Numbered from the stretch's first letter, positions 52,345-61,602 are shown. The stretch is 64,000 nt of DNA from Sulfotelmatobacter sp963788225 (GCA_963788225.1 CAWBGI010000002.1:744001-808000), one strand, 5' to 3'. The notes: generated by a model from the letters alone, not told the origin. Made by a program: numbers and translations.

Positions 52345-52904
52345 GACAAAACCCTCCCAGGCTGCAGATCTCAAAGGAATCGAAGAGAATGGTGCAATTT
52401 GGATTCGATCAGGGGCGGCTAATCGAAATCGCGGCGCAAACAGACGCCGTGGATGCCTTTCTTCTAAAGGAAAGCAAGACAGGTTGCAATGAAAAATCGG
52501 CTCGAGCGAAAATCAGAAGTACTAAAACCGTGGCAGGGAGAACACCCTATCTGGCGGCCATCCCGGCGCGAACACTATTTTGGTGGTTGTCTCCGAAAGA
52601 GCAATGCCAATCCCGATTCCGCGTGTCATCACCCTGTCACGTGAGGCTGATCACTGACATTTCAGTGCTTTTCTGCTCGCATCATCCCGAGCAAGCCTTT
52701 TCTCAGATGCCCTGGTCATTTCCGTTCGGATTCTGAAAGGAGACGCACATCCACTTCTTCCCTGCCCACCGGCAAACTTTCAAGCCCGAGGACCAGAGGG
52801 GCGACTGACAATAGCCCGGCGCTTCCAGTGCCGGGAAAGCTGGCAAACCGAGTCCGCGTCCCGGCGGGACGCCTGAAGTTCTCCCACACAGTTAGGAGGC
52901 TGTC
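52345..52904. other. Divergent intergenic region with an ~80-bp repeat
   Basis: No gene was accepted between the glycosidase (leftward) and the S74 fibre gene (rightward). It contains the first copy of the double-hairpin repeat (52797-52877). GTTAGGAGG at 52891-52899 is the ribosome site of the fibre gene. Confidence 0.4.
52797..52877 (+). repeat. Double-hairpin direct repeat, copy 1
   Basis: This copy holds CCCGGCG/TGCCGGG (52815-52821 with 52829-52835; one G-U pair) and then GCGTCCC/GGGACGC (52856-52862 with 52866-52872). It lies in the leader of the fibre gene. Copy 2 is at 55291-55368, just after that gene, with most positions identical. Confidence 0.75.
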
Positions 52905-55271
52905 ATGAAGAGGTATACAACGTGGTCAGCAATTCTTTTACTAATTTGCACAACGGCCCTTTGGTCGCAACAAAGCGCAGACTCCACGGCAATCGCCCAA
53001 ATCCCGCACCTGGTGAAGTTCAGCGGAACCTTGAAAGACGTCAACGGCAACCCGGCCAGCGGCACAGTGGGCGTCACCTTCGCGCTCTACTCGGAGCAGA
53101 GCGGCGGCGTGCCCCTATGGCTCGAGATGCAGAATGTTCAGCCGGACAAGAACGGCCACTACACCGTCCTGCTTGGTTCCACCAAGCCCGACGGGCTGGC
53201 GGTCGATCTCTTCACCTCCGGCCAGGCGCAATGGTTGGGAGTGCAGCCCGAGGGCCAGAGCGAACAGCCTCGCGCGCTCCTCGTGTCGGTACCCTACGCC
53301 CTGAAAGCCGGAGACGCGGAAACCATCGGTGGACTTCCGCCCTCAGCCTTCCAACTGGCCAACAGCTCTACCGGAGCGGGCAGCACTAAAAGCGAAACCG
53401 CACAAGCCGCGACACCTAACCTGAAAAATCCACAGCCGGCGGCCAATGCTGCTGTGACCGGCAAAGGAGTGATCGACTACATTCCCATGTGGGATACGAC
53501 CAGCGACATCGTGGACTCCATCATCTTCCAAAAGAGTTCGGAGATCGGTATCAACACAACCACTCCGGCGGCGACGCTGGATGTAAACGGGAAGACTGAC
53601 ATTCGCGACACGCTGACGCTCTATCCCAAGAGCACAGACAACACCCTTGCCGTGAACGGGACGAACTTCAAGATCGACAGCACGGGCAAGGTCACGTTCA
53701 TCACGGGACAGACGTTCCCCGGGACAGGCACGATCACCGGCATCACAACGGCGAGCGGCAGCGGCTTATCCGGCGGAGGCACAACCGGAACGCTAAGCTT
53801 GAAAGTCCCCTCGGCCGGCATCACCAACGCGATGCTGGCCAGCTCGAAGATTACGTTGAACGCCAGCACCGCCGGCGGCCTGACGGTCCCGGGAGCGATG
53901 ACCCTCGGCGACACCTACACGATCGGCCTCAAGACCTGTTCCTCTGGCCAGATTCTGCAATACAACGGGACGGCATGGGGCTGCGCCACCGTCTCAGGAA
54001 CGGGCACTATCACTGGCGTCACGGCGGGAACGGACCTCACCGGCGGCGGCACCAGCGGCACAGTCACGCTGAAACTTGACACCACCAAGGTTCCGCAACT
54101 GGCCGCGGCAAATACCTTCACCGGCAATCAGCTGGTGAACGGGAACCTGACCTCGACGGGCACGGTGTCGGGCGGCAGCTTCCAGATTGGAAGCACCCTC
54201 TTTGCCTACGGCTCGTGGGAATATATGAACGCATTTCTCGGATTCTCGGGGAATGCCGGGACCTCGGGCACGGGCAACACCGCCAACGGTCAGTTTGCGC
54301 TCGGCGGCAACACCTATGGCAGCGGCAACACTGCTGACGGCCTTTATGCGCTCGAGAGTAACACCACTGGCAACTCCAATACCGCCGACGGCTACGAGGC
54401 CCTCCTCTCCAACACCATCGGCAACTACAACACCGCCGATGGGGTTGGGGCGCTCATCAACAACGCCGCCGGCAGTTACAACACGGCCGTGGGCTACATG
54501 GCCGGGCCAGACTCCAGCCAACCCAACCTCATCAACGCCACCGCCATCGGGGCCCAGGCGGACGTGACGCAAAGCAACTCGCTTGTGCTGGGTGCGGTTG
54601 CCGGCCAAAATGGCGCAGGATACAACACTTGGGTCGGCATTGGCACCACGGCTCCCGTCGCCGCGCTCGACGTACAGAGCGGCAGCGTTCACGTTGGAAC
54701 GATTGGTCCCACTACAGTTCAGGGCGCTTATCTGGGATGGAATATGTCTGCCGGCCAAGGAGAAACTGATTTCGTCAACAACGAAGGACTGGGATATGGT
54801 GGCTGGTGGTTCGTCAACACGAACTCCTCAGGGGGTTATAACGGATGGTCAGCGTACCTTGACAGCAGCGGCAACCTGCACAGTTCCAGTTCACGCCGCT
54901 GGAAAACAAACATCAACACGTTGCACGGTGCGCTCGGCAAGGTTGGTCAGTTGCGCGGCGTCTCCTACGACCGGAAAGGCTCCGGTAAGCACGAAATCGG
55001 CGTGATTGCCGAAGAAGTGGGCGCAGTGGTTCCAGAAGTTGTGAGCTGGGATAGGAACGGCACGGACGCGCTTGGCGTGGACTACGCGCGTCTGACCGCG
55101 CTGCTGATCGAGGCCACAAAAGAGCAGCAGACACTGATCCGCGAACAGCAGGCACAGATCGCTCGGCTGACCCGGCAAGTGAAAACCATCCAGGCAACTC
55201 TCAAAGCGAACGAACAAAGCAACTCAGAACCTCGCACCGTGAAGGCAGAGGGAAAAAGCTCTCGCCGATAA
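52905..55271 (+). CDS. Surface fibre-like protein with C-terminal Peptidase_S74 chaperone domain
   Basis: The 788-residue protein has a signal peptide (WSAILLLICTTALWSQ), an N-terminal beta domain (VKFSGTLKDVNGNPASGTVG, SVPYALKAGDAETIGGLPPS), Gly/Thr-rich repeats, and YadA-like head repeats (GNTANGQFALGG, GNSNTADGYEAL, GNYNTADGVGAL, GSYNTAVGYMAG; ~450-540). It ends in an S74 intramolecular chaperone (SSRRWKTNINTL, YDRKGSGKHEIGVIAEEVG, VDYARLTALLIEA) and a coiled coil. S74 domains trimerise fibres and often self-cleave before the SSRRWK region. A cell-surface adhesin is likely. Flanking repeats suggest mobility or exchange of the gene. Confidence 0.88.
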   Translation: MKRYTTWSAILLLICTTALWSQQSADSTAIAQIPHLVKFSGTLKDVNGNPASGTVGVTFALYSEQSGGVPLWLEMQNVQPDKNGHYTVLLGSTKPDGLAVDLFTSGQAQWLGVQPEGQSEQPRALLVSVPYALKAGDAETIGGLPPSAFQLANSSTGAGSTKSETAQAATPNLKNPQPAANAAVTGKGVIDYIPMWDTTSDIVDSIIFQKSSEIGINTTTPAATLDVNGKTDIRDTLTLYPKSTDNTLAVNGTNFKIDSTGKVTFITGQTFPGTGTITGITTASGSGLSGGGTTGTLSLKVPSAGITNAMLASSKITLNASTAGGLTVPGAMTLGDTYTIGLKTCSSGQILQYNGTAWGCATVSGTGTITGVTAGTDLTGGGTSGTVTLKLDTTKVPQLAAANTFTGNQLVNGNLTSTGTVSGGSFQIGSTLFAYGSWEYMNAFLGFSGNAGTSGTGNTANGQFALGGNTYGSGNTADGLYALESNTTGNSNTADGYEALLSNTIGNYNTADGVGALINNAAGSYNTAVGYMAGPDSSQPNLINATAIGAQADVTQSNSLVLGAVAGQNGAGYNTWVGIGTTAPVAALDVQSGSVHVGTIGPTTVQGAYLGWNMSAGQGETDFVNNEGLGYGGWWFVNTNSSGGYNGWSAYLDSSGNLHSSSSRRWKTNINTLHGALGKVGQLRGVSYDRKGSGKHEIGVIAEEVGAVVPEVVSWDRNGTDALGVDYARLTALLIEATKEQQTLIREQQAQIARLTRQVKTIQATLKANEQSNSEPRTVKAEGKSSRR

Positions 55272-55290
55272 CCACAGATTTGCGCCCGGG

Positions 55291-55368
55291 AGGGGTGCCT
55301 GATAATAGCCCGGCGCTTCCAGCGCCGGGAAAGTGGTAAACGAACCGCGTCCCGGAGTGACGCTTGAA
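55291..55368 (+). repeat. Double-hairpin direct repeat, copy 2
   Basis: Copy 2 begins 20 nt after the fibre gene's stop. CCCGGCG/CGCCGGG is perfect here where copy 1 has a G-U pair, so the stem is kept despite the base change. The second hairpin is shorter (GCGTC/GACGC). It may also serve as a terminator. Confidence 0.75.
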
Positions 55369-55483
55369 CCCAGTGGGAACTCGCCTCCGTACCCAGGTTC
55401 GAGCCTGCCAGTCTAAGCTTCGCTTGGGCGGAGAACTCGACAATCGGCAATTATCAGGTTAAGCCCAGAAGCTAGCGCAGCCC

Positions 55484-57154
55484 TCAGTGAGGCAGCTTGA
55501 AGTTCACCGTGATCTGCGTCTGAATCTCGATCGGTTCACCATCGAGCAGATACGGTTTGTACTTCCACTGCTTCACCGCCTGAACCGCAGCGTATGCCAG
55601 TTGCGCATCGCCGCTGAGAGCCTTCACTGCGGTGATGTCTCCATTTTTCGAGATCGTTGCCTGAAGGTCAACGGCGCCTTCAACCCGCCTCTGCAACGCA
55701 GGCACGGGATACTTGGGAGGAACTTCTTTCACCAGCAATCCCCGCGATACTCCCTGCGAAACGTGCATAACCTGAAGCACCGGAGTCGCAGCTTTGCCCG
55801 GGCTGCCAATGAGATTAGGCAGCGCAGCACCAGTTGCGGGAACAATTCCTGTCAGGCTCGGCGCCGGAGCATCGGCCGCCGCGACAGGCTTGGCTGCAGG
55901 CCGCGAGTTGCCGCCTTTTACGACAATGGGCTTTGCAACCGTTTTCGTAACGGGTTGTTCTGTTGCCGTAAGTTTCTTGACCTCACCTTTGTCGGCTGCA
56001 ACAGTTGAATCTGCGTCAGAAGTCGGCGCAACTGCCGAAGATGGATTTGCAGGCGCGGCTGCGGGAGCCACGCTCGCCGCCACCGCAGGAACCTTGGCAG
56101 CCATCGTCATCGGTTTGGCAACCTGGCTGAAAGGAGTTGCCTCCCCGCCCGAACGTACCCATTGCATCCAGACTGCGTAGCCAAGAGCTGCAACCAGAAC
56201 AACTGCAGCCACTGCGAGGAGCACTTTCTTGCTTCCGCCCGCAGGCTTGGCGCCGCTTTCAACCATGCCCCCGAGAGTGAGTGCAGGTGCTGTTGCATCT
56301 TCGTCGGGAGAACTGCTCTCGACCGCAGCGGCTTTCTTGATCGGAACCTCGGGCGAGTCAACGCTTGAAGGCTCGTGCTTCGGCGTAATAATCGGTTTCG
56401 ATTCGCGCGCGGGCGCACTTGCGGCCCCAGCTCCTGAGCCTGCCGAACTCGACGGCTGTTTACCTGTCGATGACAGAATCGTTGGCTGGCTGGCGGCACT
56501 CTTTGCCTCTGGCGCAACGCTTGCAGCGGAAGCTGCGTCCTCATGAACGTCATCGAGAAGATCAACGTCCGCGTCAATGTTTTCTTCCGAAATAGACGCT
56601 ACAACCCTCGGTCGCGCCTGCTCGGGAGCCGCAATACTCGCCGATGCCCCATGCGCATTCGCCGCTGCGCCGGACGTTGAAATAATCGAAACCGGGCGTC
56701 GCGGCGTCGAGGTCGAAGGTGTCGCTATCGGCGCCGCGGGCTTTACGGCTGCGCTTGCCGCTCCGGTCGCGGGTTTTGCCGTTTCGCTCTTGCGCAGTAG
56801 TCCGCGCGCAACCCGCAACGTGCCTTTTGCCTGCTCCACATTCACCGGCTTGGTGAGAACCAGGTTGGCGCCGATGCGGAAGGCTTTCGCCACTCCCGCT
56901 TGCCCTTCCACCACCGCGACCGCCAGAGACGAATGGTTATTGGGCGCGTTGCGGGCGCTCTTGAACAGCAATGTGGCGTTCTGCTCGTTGTCGCAGTCGA
57001 CCACTACTGCGTCGAAGTGCTCGCCCATCAGTTTCTTAACCGCGGCGAATGGTTCCGTGCAGGGCACAACGGAGAAGTCCAGTTCGCTGAGAACCTGCGT
57101 TACCGTGCGAGCCGTCTTCTCGTCGGGACAGAATAATAGCGCTTGATAACCCAT
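55484..57154 (-). CDS. Receiver-like domain fused through a TM segment to TonB C-terminal domain
   Basis: The 556-residue protein starts with a receiver-like domain (1-~120; LLFCPDEKTART, candidate acceptor D53 in AVVVDCDNE, K102 in VLTKPVNVEQ; the usual Thr/Ser is Ala). A ~185-residue Ala/Pro/Ser linker follows, then one TM (310-332, KKVLLAVAAVVLVAALGYAV), a periplasmic Ala/Pro spacer and a TonB C-terminal domain (475-556; VPPKYPVPALQRRVEGAVDL, WKYKPYLLDGEPIEIQT). TonB_C contacts outer-membrane receptors. No ExbB/ExbD genes are nearby. The TM position, cytoplasmic receiver and periplasmic TonB_C are consistent with one polypeptide spanning the membrane. Confidence 0.88.
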   Translation of the reverse strand: MGYQALLFCPDEKTARTVTQVLSELDFSVVPCTEPFAAVKKLMGEHFDAVVVDCDNEQNATLLFKSARNAPNNHSSLAVAVVEGQAGVAKAFRIGANLVLTKPVNVEQAKGTLRVARGLLRKSETAKPATGAASAAVKPAAPIATPSTSTPRRPVSIISTSGAAANAHGASASIAAPEQARPRVVASISEENIDADVDLLDDVHEDAASAASVAPEAKSAASQPTILSSTGKQPSSSAGSGAGAASAPARESKPIITPKHEPSSVDSPEVPIKKAAAVESSSPDEDATAPALTLGGMVESGAKPAGGSKKVLLAVAAVVLVAALGYAVWMQWVRSGGEATPFSQVAKPMTMAAKVPAVAASVAPAAAPANPSSAVAPTSDADSTVAADKGEVKKLTATEQPVTKTVAKPIVVKGGNSRPAAKPVAAADAPAPSLTGIVPATGAALPNLIGSPGKAATPVLQVMHVSQGVSRGLLVKEVPPKYPVPALQRRVEGAVDLQATISKNGDITAVKALSGDAQLAYAAVQAVKQWKYKPYLLDGEPIEIQTQITVNFKLPH

Positions 57155-57375
57155 ACCAAGGTCATCGTAGGTACACGCGTAAGCCTCATCAAGTTACTGT
57201 GGTACTCGCACTTGAGGCGGTTTGGCTTGCCAGAATGGGCTTTTCGGGGCTTCGCCCGTTCGAGAGTCCACCGCTGAAGTACTGAGACACGGAGAAGATT
57301 TTTTTGAAGGATTCCTCAGTGTCTCGGTGCCTCCGTGGTAGGTGCTTCTGCTGGCGGCGGATACAATACCGTCTC

Positions 57376-57975
57376 ATGCGCATCCCGCTCTGGCTCAAAG
57401 TGGTCTGGACCGTGTGCGTGATCGCGTGGATCCCTTTGTACTGGCGACAATACGGACTGCAGAATTTTCTTTTCTTCTGCGATCTCGGCAATCTCTTTAT
57501 CACCGCCGCGCTCTGGCTCGAGAGTCCGCTTCTGTTTTCCTGGCAGGCGACCGGACTGTTTATATTCCAAAGTCTGTTCACCATCGATCTGGCGAGCGCT
57601 CTCGTAAGTGGAAGGCACTTGATCGGCGGAACCGAATTCATGTTCGATCCACACATTCCGCTTGCTATTCGGCTGCTCAGCCTGTTTCACGTGGTGACAC
57701 CGCCATTGCTTCTGTGGGCGATCTGGCGTTTGGGCTACGATCCGCGAGGTTGGAAATATCAGACGCTAACCGCTTGGATCGTGGTTCCCATCAATTATTT
57801 CTGGCGTCCGGGAGAGGATGTGAACTGGGCCCGCGGCCCTTTCTTTCACGAACAGCACACGATCCCCGGCCTGTTATATCTGTTGGCTTATCTAATAGTT
57901 GTTCCCGCCGCGGTGTACTTTCCGACGCACCGGTTTCTGCTCTGGCTGACGGAACGATGGAACGCGGAACCTTAA
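57376..57975 (+). CDS. Polytopic membrane protein of unknown function
   Basis: From ATG 57376 the product has 199 residues with about six membrane segments (for example VVWTVCVIAWIPLYW, NLFITAALWLES, LLYLLAYLIVVPAAVYF). Polar conserved-looking elements are FCDLGNLF, GGTEFMFDPHIPL, INYFWRPGEDVNW and FFHEQHTIPG. No family was recognised. In-frame sequence upstream of the ATG encodes a dispersed GTGTCTCGGTGCCTCCGTGG-type repeat and is excluded. Confidence 0.7.
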   Translation: MRIPLWLKVVWTVCVIAWIPLYWRQYGLQNFLFFCDLGNLFITAALWLESPLLFSWQATGLFIFQSLFTIDLASALVSGRHLIGGTEFMFDPHIPLAIRLLSLFHVVTPPLLLWAIWRLGYDPRGWKYQTLTAWIVVPINYFWRPGEDVNWARGPFFHEQHTIPGLLYLLAYLIVVPAAVYFPTHRFLLWLTERWNAEP

Positions 57976-58033
57976 TTGAGTTACCCACGTTCAACGAACT
58001 CGCATTACAGCTCTGAGGGCAATCCCGCCGGGC

Positions 58034-59206
58034 TTAGGGTAATGGCGCGGGCGTCATATCAATCTCGGCGACCGCCGCGGCAGGTACAAAGAGGAAGGAG
58101 CGGCTGCCCGGCGACGCGAACCAAAACCCTTCCCGGGCCTTGTCCCAGGACGCCACTCCGCCCCAATTCTTCTTCTGGTCAGCGACTTCTCCGGCAACAA
58201 TCTTGCCCGTCAGCACGGTGCCAGACTTGGCGCTGGTAAGTTCCACATCCCAAGACGGATAATCGCCCGAGAGCTTAAGCACCCTAACTTTTCCGAGTTC
58301 CACGTCGATAGTGGACTCTGCCGTCCTCACCGCGATCTTGTCAGACCGGCGCCAAAACCAAGCGCCGAGTTCCTGGTTGTAACGGGTGCCGCTATAGAGA
58401 CGGTCAGGGTATCGAACGAATTCAACTGTAGCGCACATCAACTCGTGTTTGTCGCCGTTGCGCAACGTCATGGAAACGCGGCGTCTGGGCTTGTCGGCTG
58501 TTTGAGGGCGAACAGCCTGTATGGCCCGTATGTCGGCGTGATCGACTTCCATTTCACCATACGCCGTCTTGATCTCGAGACCCGATTTCAAGGCTCCATC
58601 CTTTGCCAGCATTGCCAGCCCAAGGCCATTCACTGTCACACGCCCGTCCGATACCGTCAGGTCCAACGTATCTGCTTCCGCTAGCCAGGTCCCGAGGGGG
58701 ACGTCGAACTCGACGAGATGAAGCACCATCGGCTCTGCGGTGGTGACAGTGGCCTGGTGGATTTTGGAAACCCCTCCCGCGAGCTCGGTTCCATCGGCCA
58801 GACGGAGCCTCTGTCGAGGCCCTGGGAGTTTCTCACGCTTCGGCCCCGCCCATGAGATGCGGGATACGGTTGCCCGATTGAGCGGAAGATCGAGCGTACC
58901 GAACGTCCAATTGACGACGAAACCGTCCGTTAGGACGGAATGTTCGGTTCGGTCGGAGAAGGTGACCTTTGCGCTTGAGTCCTGCTCTGCGGGAGTAATA
59001 GCCTCCACATTGTCCCAGAAAACTTCGGTCTTGCGCCCGTCCAGGAGGCAGTCTGGACGAGCAGAATAGCGATGCGGAACGTGAAGGTCGCTTGCGGCCA
59101 CCTCGGTTCCGTCGGCCAGCTGGACGGCCCATTTTCGCTCGAAGGATTCGCTGTTCTTCTGCACCAATTCGGAGGCGACCAACCTCTGCCACGCGAACGT
59201 AATCAT
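58034..59206 (-). CDS. Hypothetical beta-module protein
   Basis: The product (390 residues from ATG 59206) has no signal peptide in this frame. It contains repeated short beta units built on an L-x-D/N-G-x-E turn: VQLADGTEVAASDLHV, VTFSDRTEHSVLTDGF, LRLADGTELAGG, MTLRNGDKHELM. The C-terminal part is WDVELTSAKSGTVLTGKIVA and FLFVPAAAVAEIDMTP. The same unit type occurs in the next upstream gene, whose stop lies 2 bp before this start. No family was recognised; a ligand-binding or structural periplasmic role is possible if the partner is secreted. Confidence 0.6.
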   Translation of the reverse strand: MITFAWQRLVASELVQKNSESFERKWAVQLADGTEVAASDLHVPHRYSARPDCLLDGRKTEVFWDNVEAITPAEQDSSAKVTFSDRTEHSVLTDGFVVNWTFGTLDLPLNRATVSRISWAGPKREKLPGPRQRLRLADGTELAGGVSKIHQATVTTAEPMVLHLVEFDVPLGTWLAEADTLDLTVSDGRVTVNGLGLAMLAKDGALKSGLEIKTAYGEMEVDHADIRAIQAVRPQTADKPRRRVSMTLRNGDKHELMCATVEFVRYPDRLYSGTRYNQELGAWFWRRSDKIAVRTAESTIDVELGKVRVLKLSGDYPSWDVELTSAKSGTVLTGKIVAGEVADQKKNWGGVASWDKAREGFWFASPGSRSFLFVPAAAVAEIDMTPAPLP

Positions 59207-59208
59207 GC

Positions 59209-59940
59209 CTAAGTCAGTATGAACACGCGGCATGGCCGCGGGCGTGCTGGTCTCGACGAACTCCTCGGTCTGCCCGCTCGGTGCATGAGCCTTACCATCC
59301 CCCGGGGCCAGTCGAACTCCATGCTTGCCTTGCCGGGGTCGATCTGGACCTTCAACTGTTTGTATTTTCCGGAGATGACCAGATCACTCGGTGCCAGATA
59401 AACGATGGACGTCTCTCCGCTCCCGAATCTTAGCTTGGCCATTTCCTTGTAGTAATCCCGATCGAAAGACCGATCCTGCTTGCGAGCGCTTGTATTCTTC
59501 ACGGTGCTCAGTTTGCGGATGCTTGATGCAGGCAGCTTGACGTCGCCGAAGTCCCCGCGAAACGTGATATCGCCAGAAATTTTCCGAACGGTCATCCGCT
59601 CCCCATTGTTGAACGTAACCTCCAATCCACCGTCCACGGCAGGCGCAAACGAGTCGATCATATCCATAGCCGTCTTTAGCTGGTAGTCAACTCCATCCAG
59701 GGTCAGATAGCCGTACGGGTTGTCCAGGATTTGCTCCTTCCCGGAGTTGAGCACGACCGTCACCACGCGGATCTCGTCCGACGCCCCTACCATCGGCGGA
59801 GAACCGCTGGCTAGAAACAGCCCGGCATGAACAAGAATGGGCAACGCCGAGGCCGAGAGTCGCAGCATGGCCTTGCTCCAATCGCGCTGCGTGAAGCTTC
59901 GGGCAAATTTCTCGCAGCACTTCGCGAGGCTGGTTCCCAT
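59209..59940 (-). CDS. Hypothetical secreted beta-module protein
   Basis: The product has 243 residues from ATG 59940, or 219 from ATG 59868, which has GGAG 7 nt upstream and opens a signal peptide (MLRLSASALPILVHAGLFLA). Then come the beta units VVTVVLNSGKEQILDNPYGY, VTFNNGERMTVRKISGDITF, LRFGSGETSIVYLAPSDLVI and VQIDPGKASMEFDWPRGMVR. They share the turn pattern of the downstream protein. It follows the CoA-transferase gene by 12 bp, so it may be transcribed with it. Function unknown. Confidence 0.6.
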   Translation of the reverse strand: MGTSLAKCCEKFARSFTQRDWSKAMLRLSASALPILVHAGLFLASGSPPMVGASDEIRVVTVVLNSGKEQILDNPYGYLTLDGVDYQLKTAMDMIDSFAPAVDGGLEVTFNNGERMTVRKISGDITFRGDFGDVKLPASSIRKLSTVKNTSARKQDRSFDRDYYKEMAKLRFGSGETSIVYLAPSDLVISGKYKQLKVQIDPGKASMEFDWPRGMVRLMHRAGRPRSSSRPARPRPCRVFILT

Positions 59941-59952
59941 AAAGCCCTCACT

Positions 59953-61431
59953 TCACTCTTCGCCCGGGTGCATGCGCCCGCTGCGCACGTAGCGTTCATG
60001 CCAACTCAGGCTCTCGCGGAGCAGGTGAGGAGTATGTTTGCCATACGAGAGGCGCTCCGCGCGCTCCGCATAATCGCGCAGCTGAGAACGATAGTCCGGG
60101 TGCACGCATTTTTCGATGATGACCTTGGCTCGCTGCCGCGGCGACAAGCCCCGCAAGTCGGCAAGACCCTGCTCGGTTACGATCACATCCACATCGTGCT
60201 CGGTGTGGTCCACGTGCGAGACCATGGGCACAATCGTGGTGATGTCCCCTTGTTGCGCGGTCGAGGGAGCCATGAAGATCGCCAGATACCCATTGCGCGC
60301 AAAATCGCCTGACCCGCCAATGCCGTTCTGAATTCGCGATCCCATGATGTGGGTGGAATTCACGTTGCCGTAAATGTCGGCTTCAATCATTCCATTCATG
60401 CCGATCACGCCCAGCCGGCGGATAATTTCCGGATGGTTGGAAATTTCCTGCGGCCGAAGGATAATACGCTCGCGGAAGTTCGCCATCTCGGCGTTGACCT
60501 TCACCCCCATTTCCGGGCTAAGCGAAAACGCGGTTGCCGAGGCGCACGTCAGCTTGCCGCTGCGCAGAAGCTCGATCATGCCGTCTTGAATGACCTCTGT
60601 ATACGACGTCAGATTTTCAAAGTTCGCTTCCAGCAGCCCGAACAGAACTGCGTTGGCGATGTTGCCCACGCCCGACTGCAGCGGCAGAAGCGAGGCAGGA
60701 ATGCGCCCCTTCTGCACTTCCCACCCGAGAAACTCCAGAATGTGGCCGGCAATCAGGCGCGAAGTAATGTCCGGCGCTTTGAATGAGCTGTTGCGATCGG
60801 GAGAATCGGTGAGCACCACGGCCGCGACTTTTTCCAGTGGAACATGAAGATAAGGACTGCCAATCCTTTGCCCGGTATGCACCAGCGGAATCGGCTGCCG
60901 GTTCGGCGGCGGTTGCAGGCCGTAATAAATGTCGTGCATGCCCTCGAGTTCGGCCGGTTGCCACGCGTTCACTTCGACAATCACCTTCTCCGCCTGCTCG
61001 ATCCACGTGCGGTTGTTGCCCACAGAGGAACTGGGAACCAGCCGCCCGTCTTCCAGAATCGCGGTGACCTCGATCAGCGCCCAATCCATCTTGCCCAGGA
61101 AGCCGTATTCCACATATTGGGCGACGTGGCCGAGGTGGATGTCCATATATTCCATCTCGCCGGCGTTGATTCGCTTGCGCGTCTCCGGATCCGACTGATA
61201 GGGCAGCCGTAGATTGATTCCGCCAGCCATGGCCAGCGCCCCATCCAACTCCGGCCCGGTGGAAGCGCCCGTGAAGATGCTGACCTGAGCTTTCTGGCCG
61301 CGCAGGTTTGCGTCAGAGATGCGCCGCGCCAATGCCAGCGGCACGGCCTTCGGATAACCGGCGCCGGTGAATCCACTCATGCCGATGCGTGTGCCGAACT
61401 CGATCAGCGCGGCCGCCTCGTCGGCGCTCAT
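59953..61431 (-). CDS. Acetyl-CoA hydrolase / succinyl-CoA:acetate CoA-transferase family
   Basis: The 492-residue protein belongs to the acetyl-CoA hydrolase/transferase family (MSADEAAALIEFGTRIGMSG, GFTGAGYPKAVPLALAR, ASTGPELDGALA, GIGGSGDFARNGYLAIF, VTEQGLADLRGLSPRQRA). The probable catalytic Glu is in the VTEQG-adjacent or GMNGMIEAD region; I could not place it firmly. It exchanges CoA between acetate and another acyl group. The family usually has ~15-20 residues before the MSADEAA block; here PTWPARI is in frame but a TGA blocks extension. ATG 61493 in the next frame may be the true start (possible indel). Confidence 0.88.
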   Translation of the reverse strand: MSADEAAALIEFGTRIGMSGFTGAGYPKAVPLALARRISDANLRGQKAQVSIFTGASTGPELDGALAMAGGINLRLPYQSDPETRKRINAGEMEYMDIHLGHVAQYVEYGFLGKMDWALIEVTAILEDGRLVPSSSVGNNRTWIEQAEKVIVEVNAWQPAELEGMHDIYYGLQPPPNRQPIPLVHTGQRIGSPYLHVPLEKVAAVVLTDSPDRNSSFKAPDITSRLIAGHILEFLGWEVQKGRIPASLLPLQSGVGNIANAVLFGLLEANFENLTSYTEVIQDGMIELLRSGKLTCASATAFSLSPEMGVKVNAEMANFRERIILRPQEISNHPEIIRRLGVIGMNGMIEADIYGNVNSTHIMGSRIQNGIGGSGDFARNGYLAIFMAPSTAQQGDITTIVPMVSHVDHTEHDVDVIVTEQGLADLRGLSPRQRAKVIIEKCVHPDYRSQLRDYAERAERLSYGKHTPHLLRESLSWHERYVRSGRMHPGEE

Positions 61432-61557
61432 GATGCGTGCCGGCCAGGTCGGAATTCAAAACTCGAGAAGCTGACAGAGGGAAGTGTGACCATAGGATCT
61501 CTCACGATAGCCAGATGGCTAGAGATGTAATGATGCCACTGTCTACCTGGGCAAACC

Positions 61558-61573
61558 TGTGATTTAAATCACA
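61558..61573. promoter_or_regulatory. CRP-like palindrome upstream of the CoA-transferase
   Basis: TGTGATTTAAATCACA is a perfect 16-bp palindrome matching the CRP/FNR-family core TGTGA-N6-TCACA. It lies ~127 bp before ATG 61431 and ~65 bp before the alternative ATG 61493, and 30 bp after the mscS stop. The placement suits cAMP/CRP-type control of the acetate gene; the cognate regulator is not in the window. Confidence 0.6.
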
Positions 61574-61602
61574 AACTGTGGTGACGGACAAACGCGCGAG
61601 AT

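Noticed and set aside
56107..57146. Rightward and leftward alternative frames within the REC-TonB fusion gene
   Set aside because: Ala-rich coding DNA opens all frames; only the listed frame shows receiver, TM and TonB_C domains in order.
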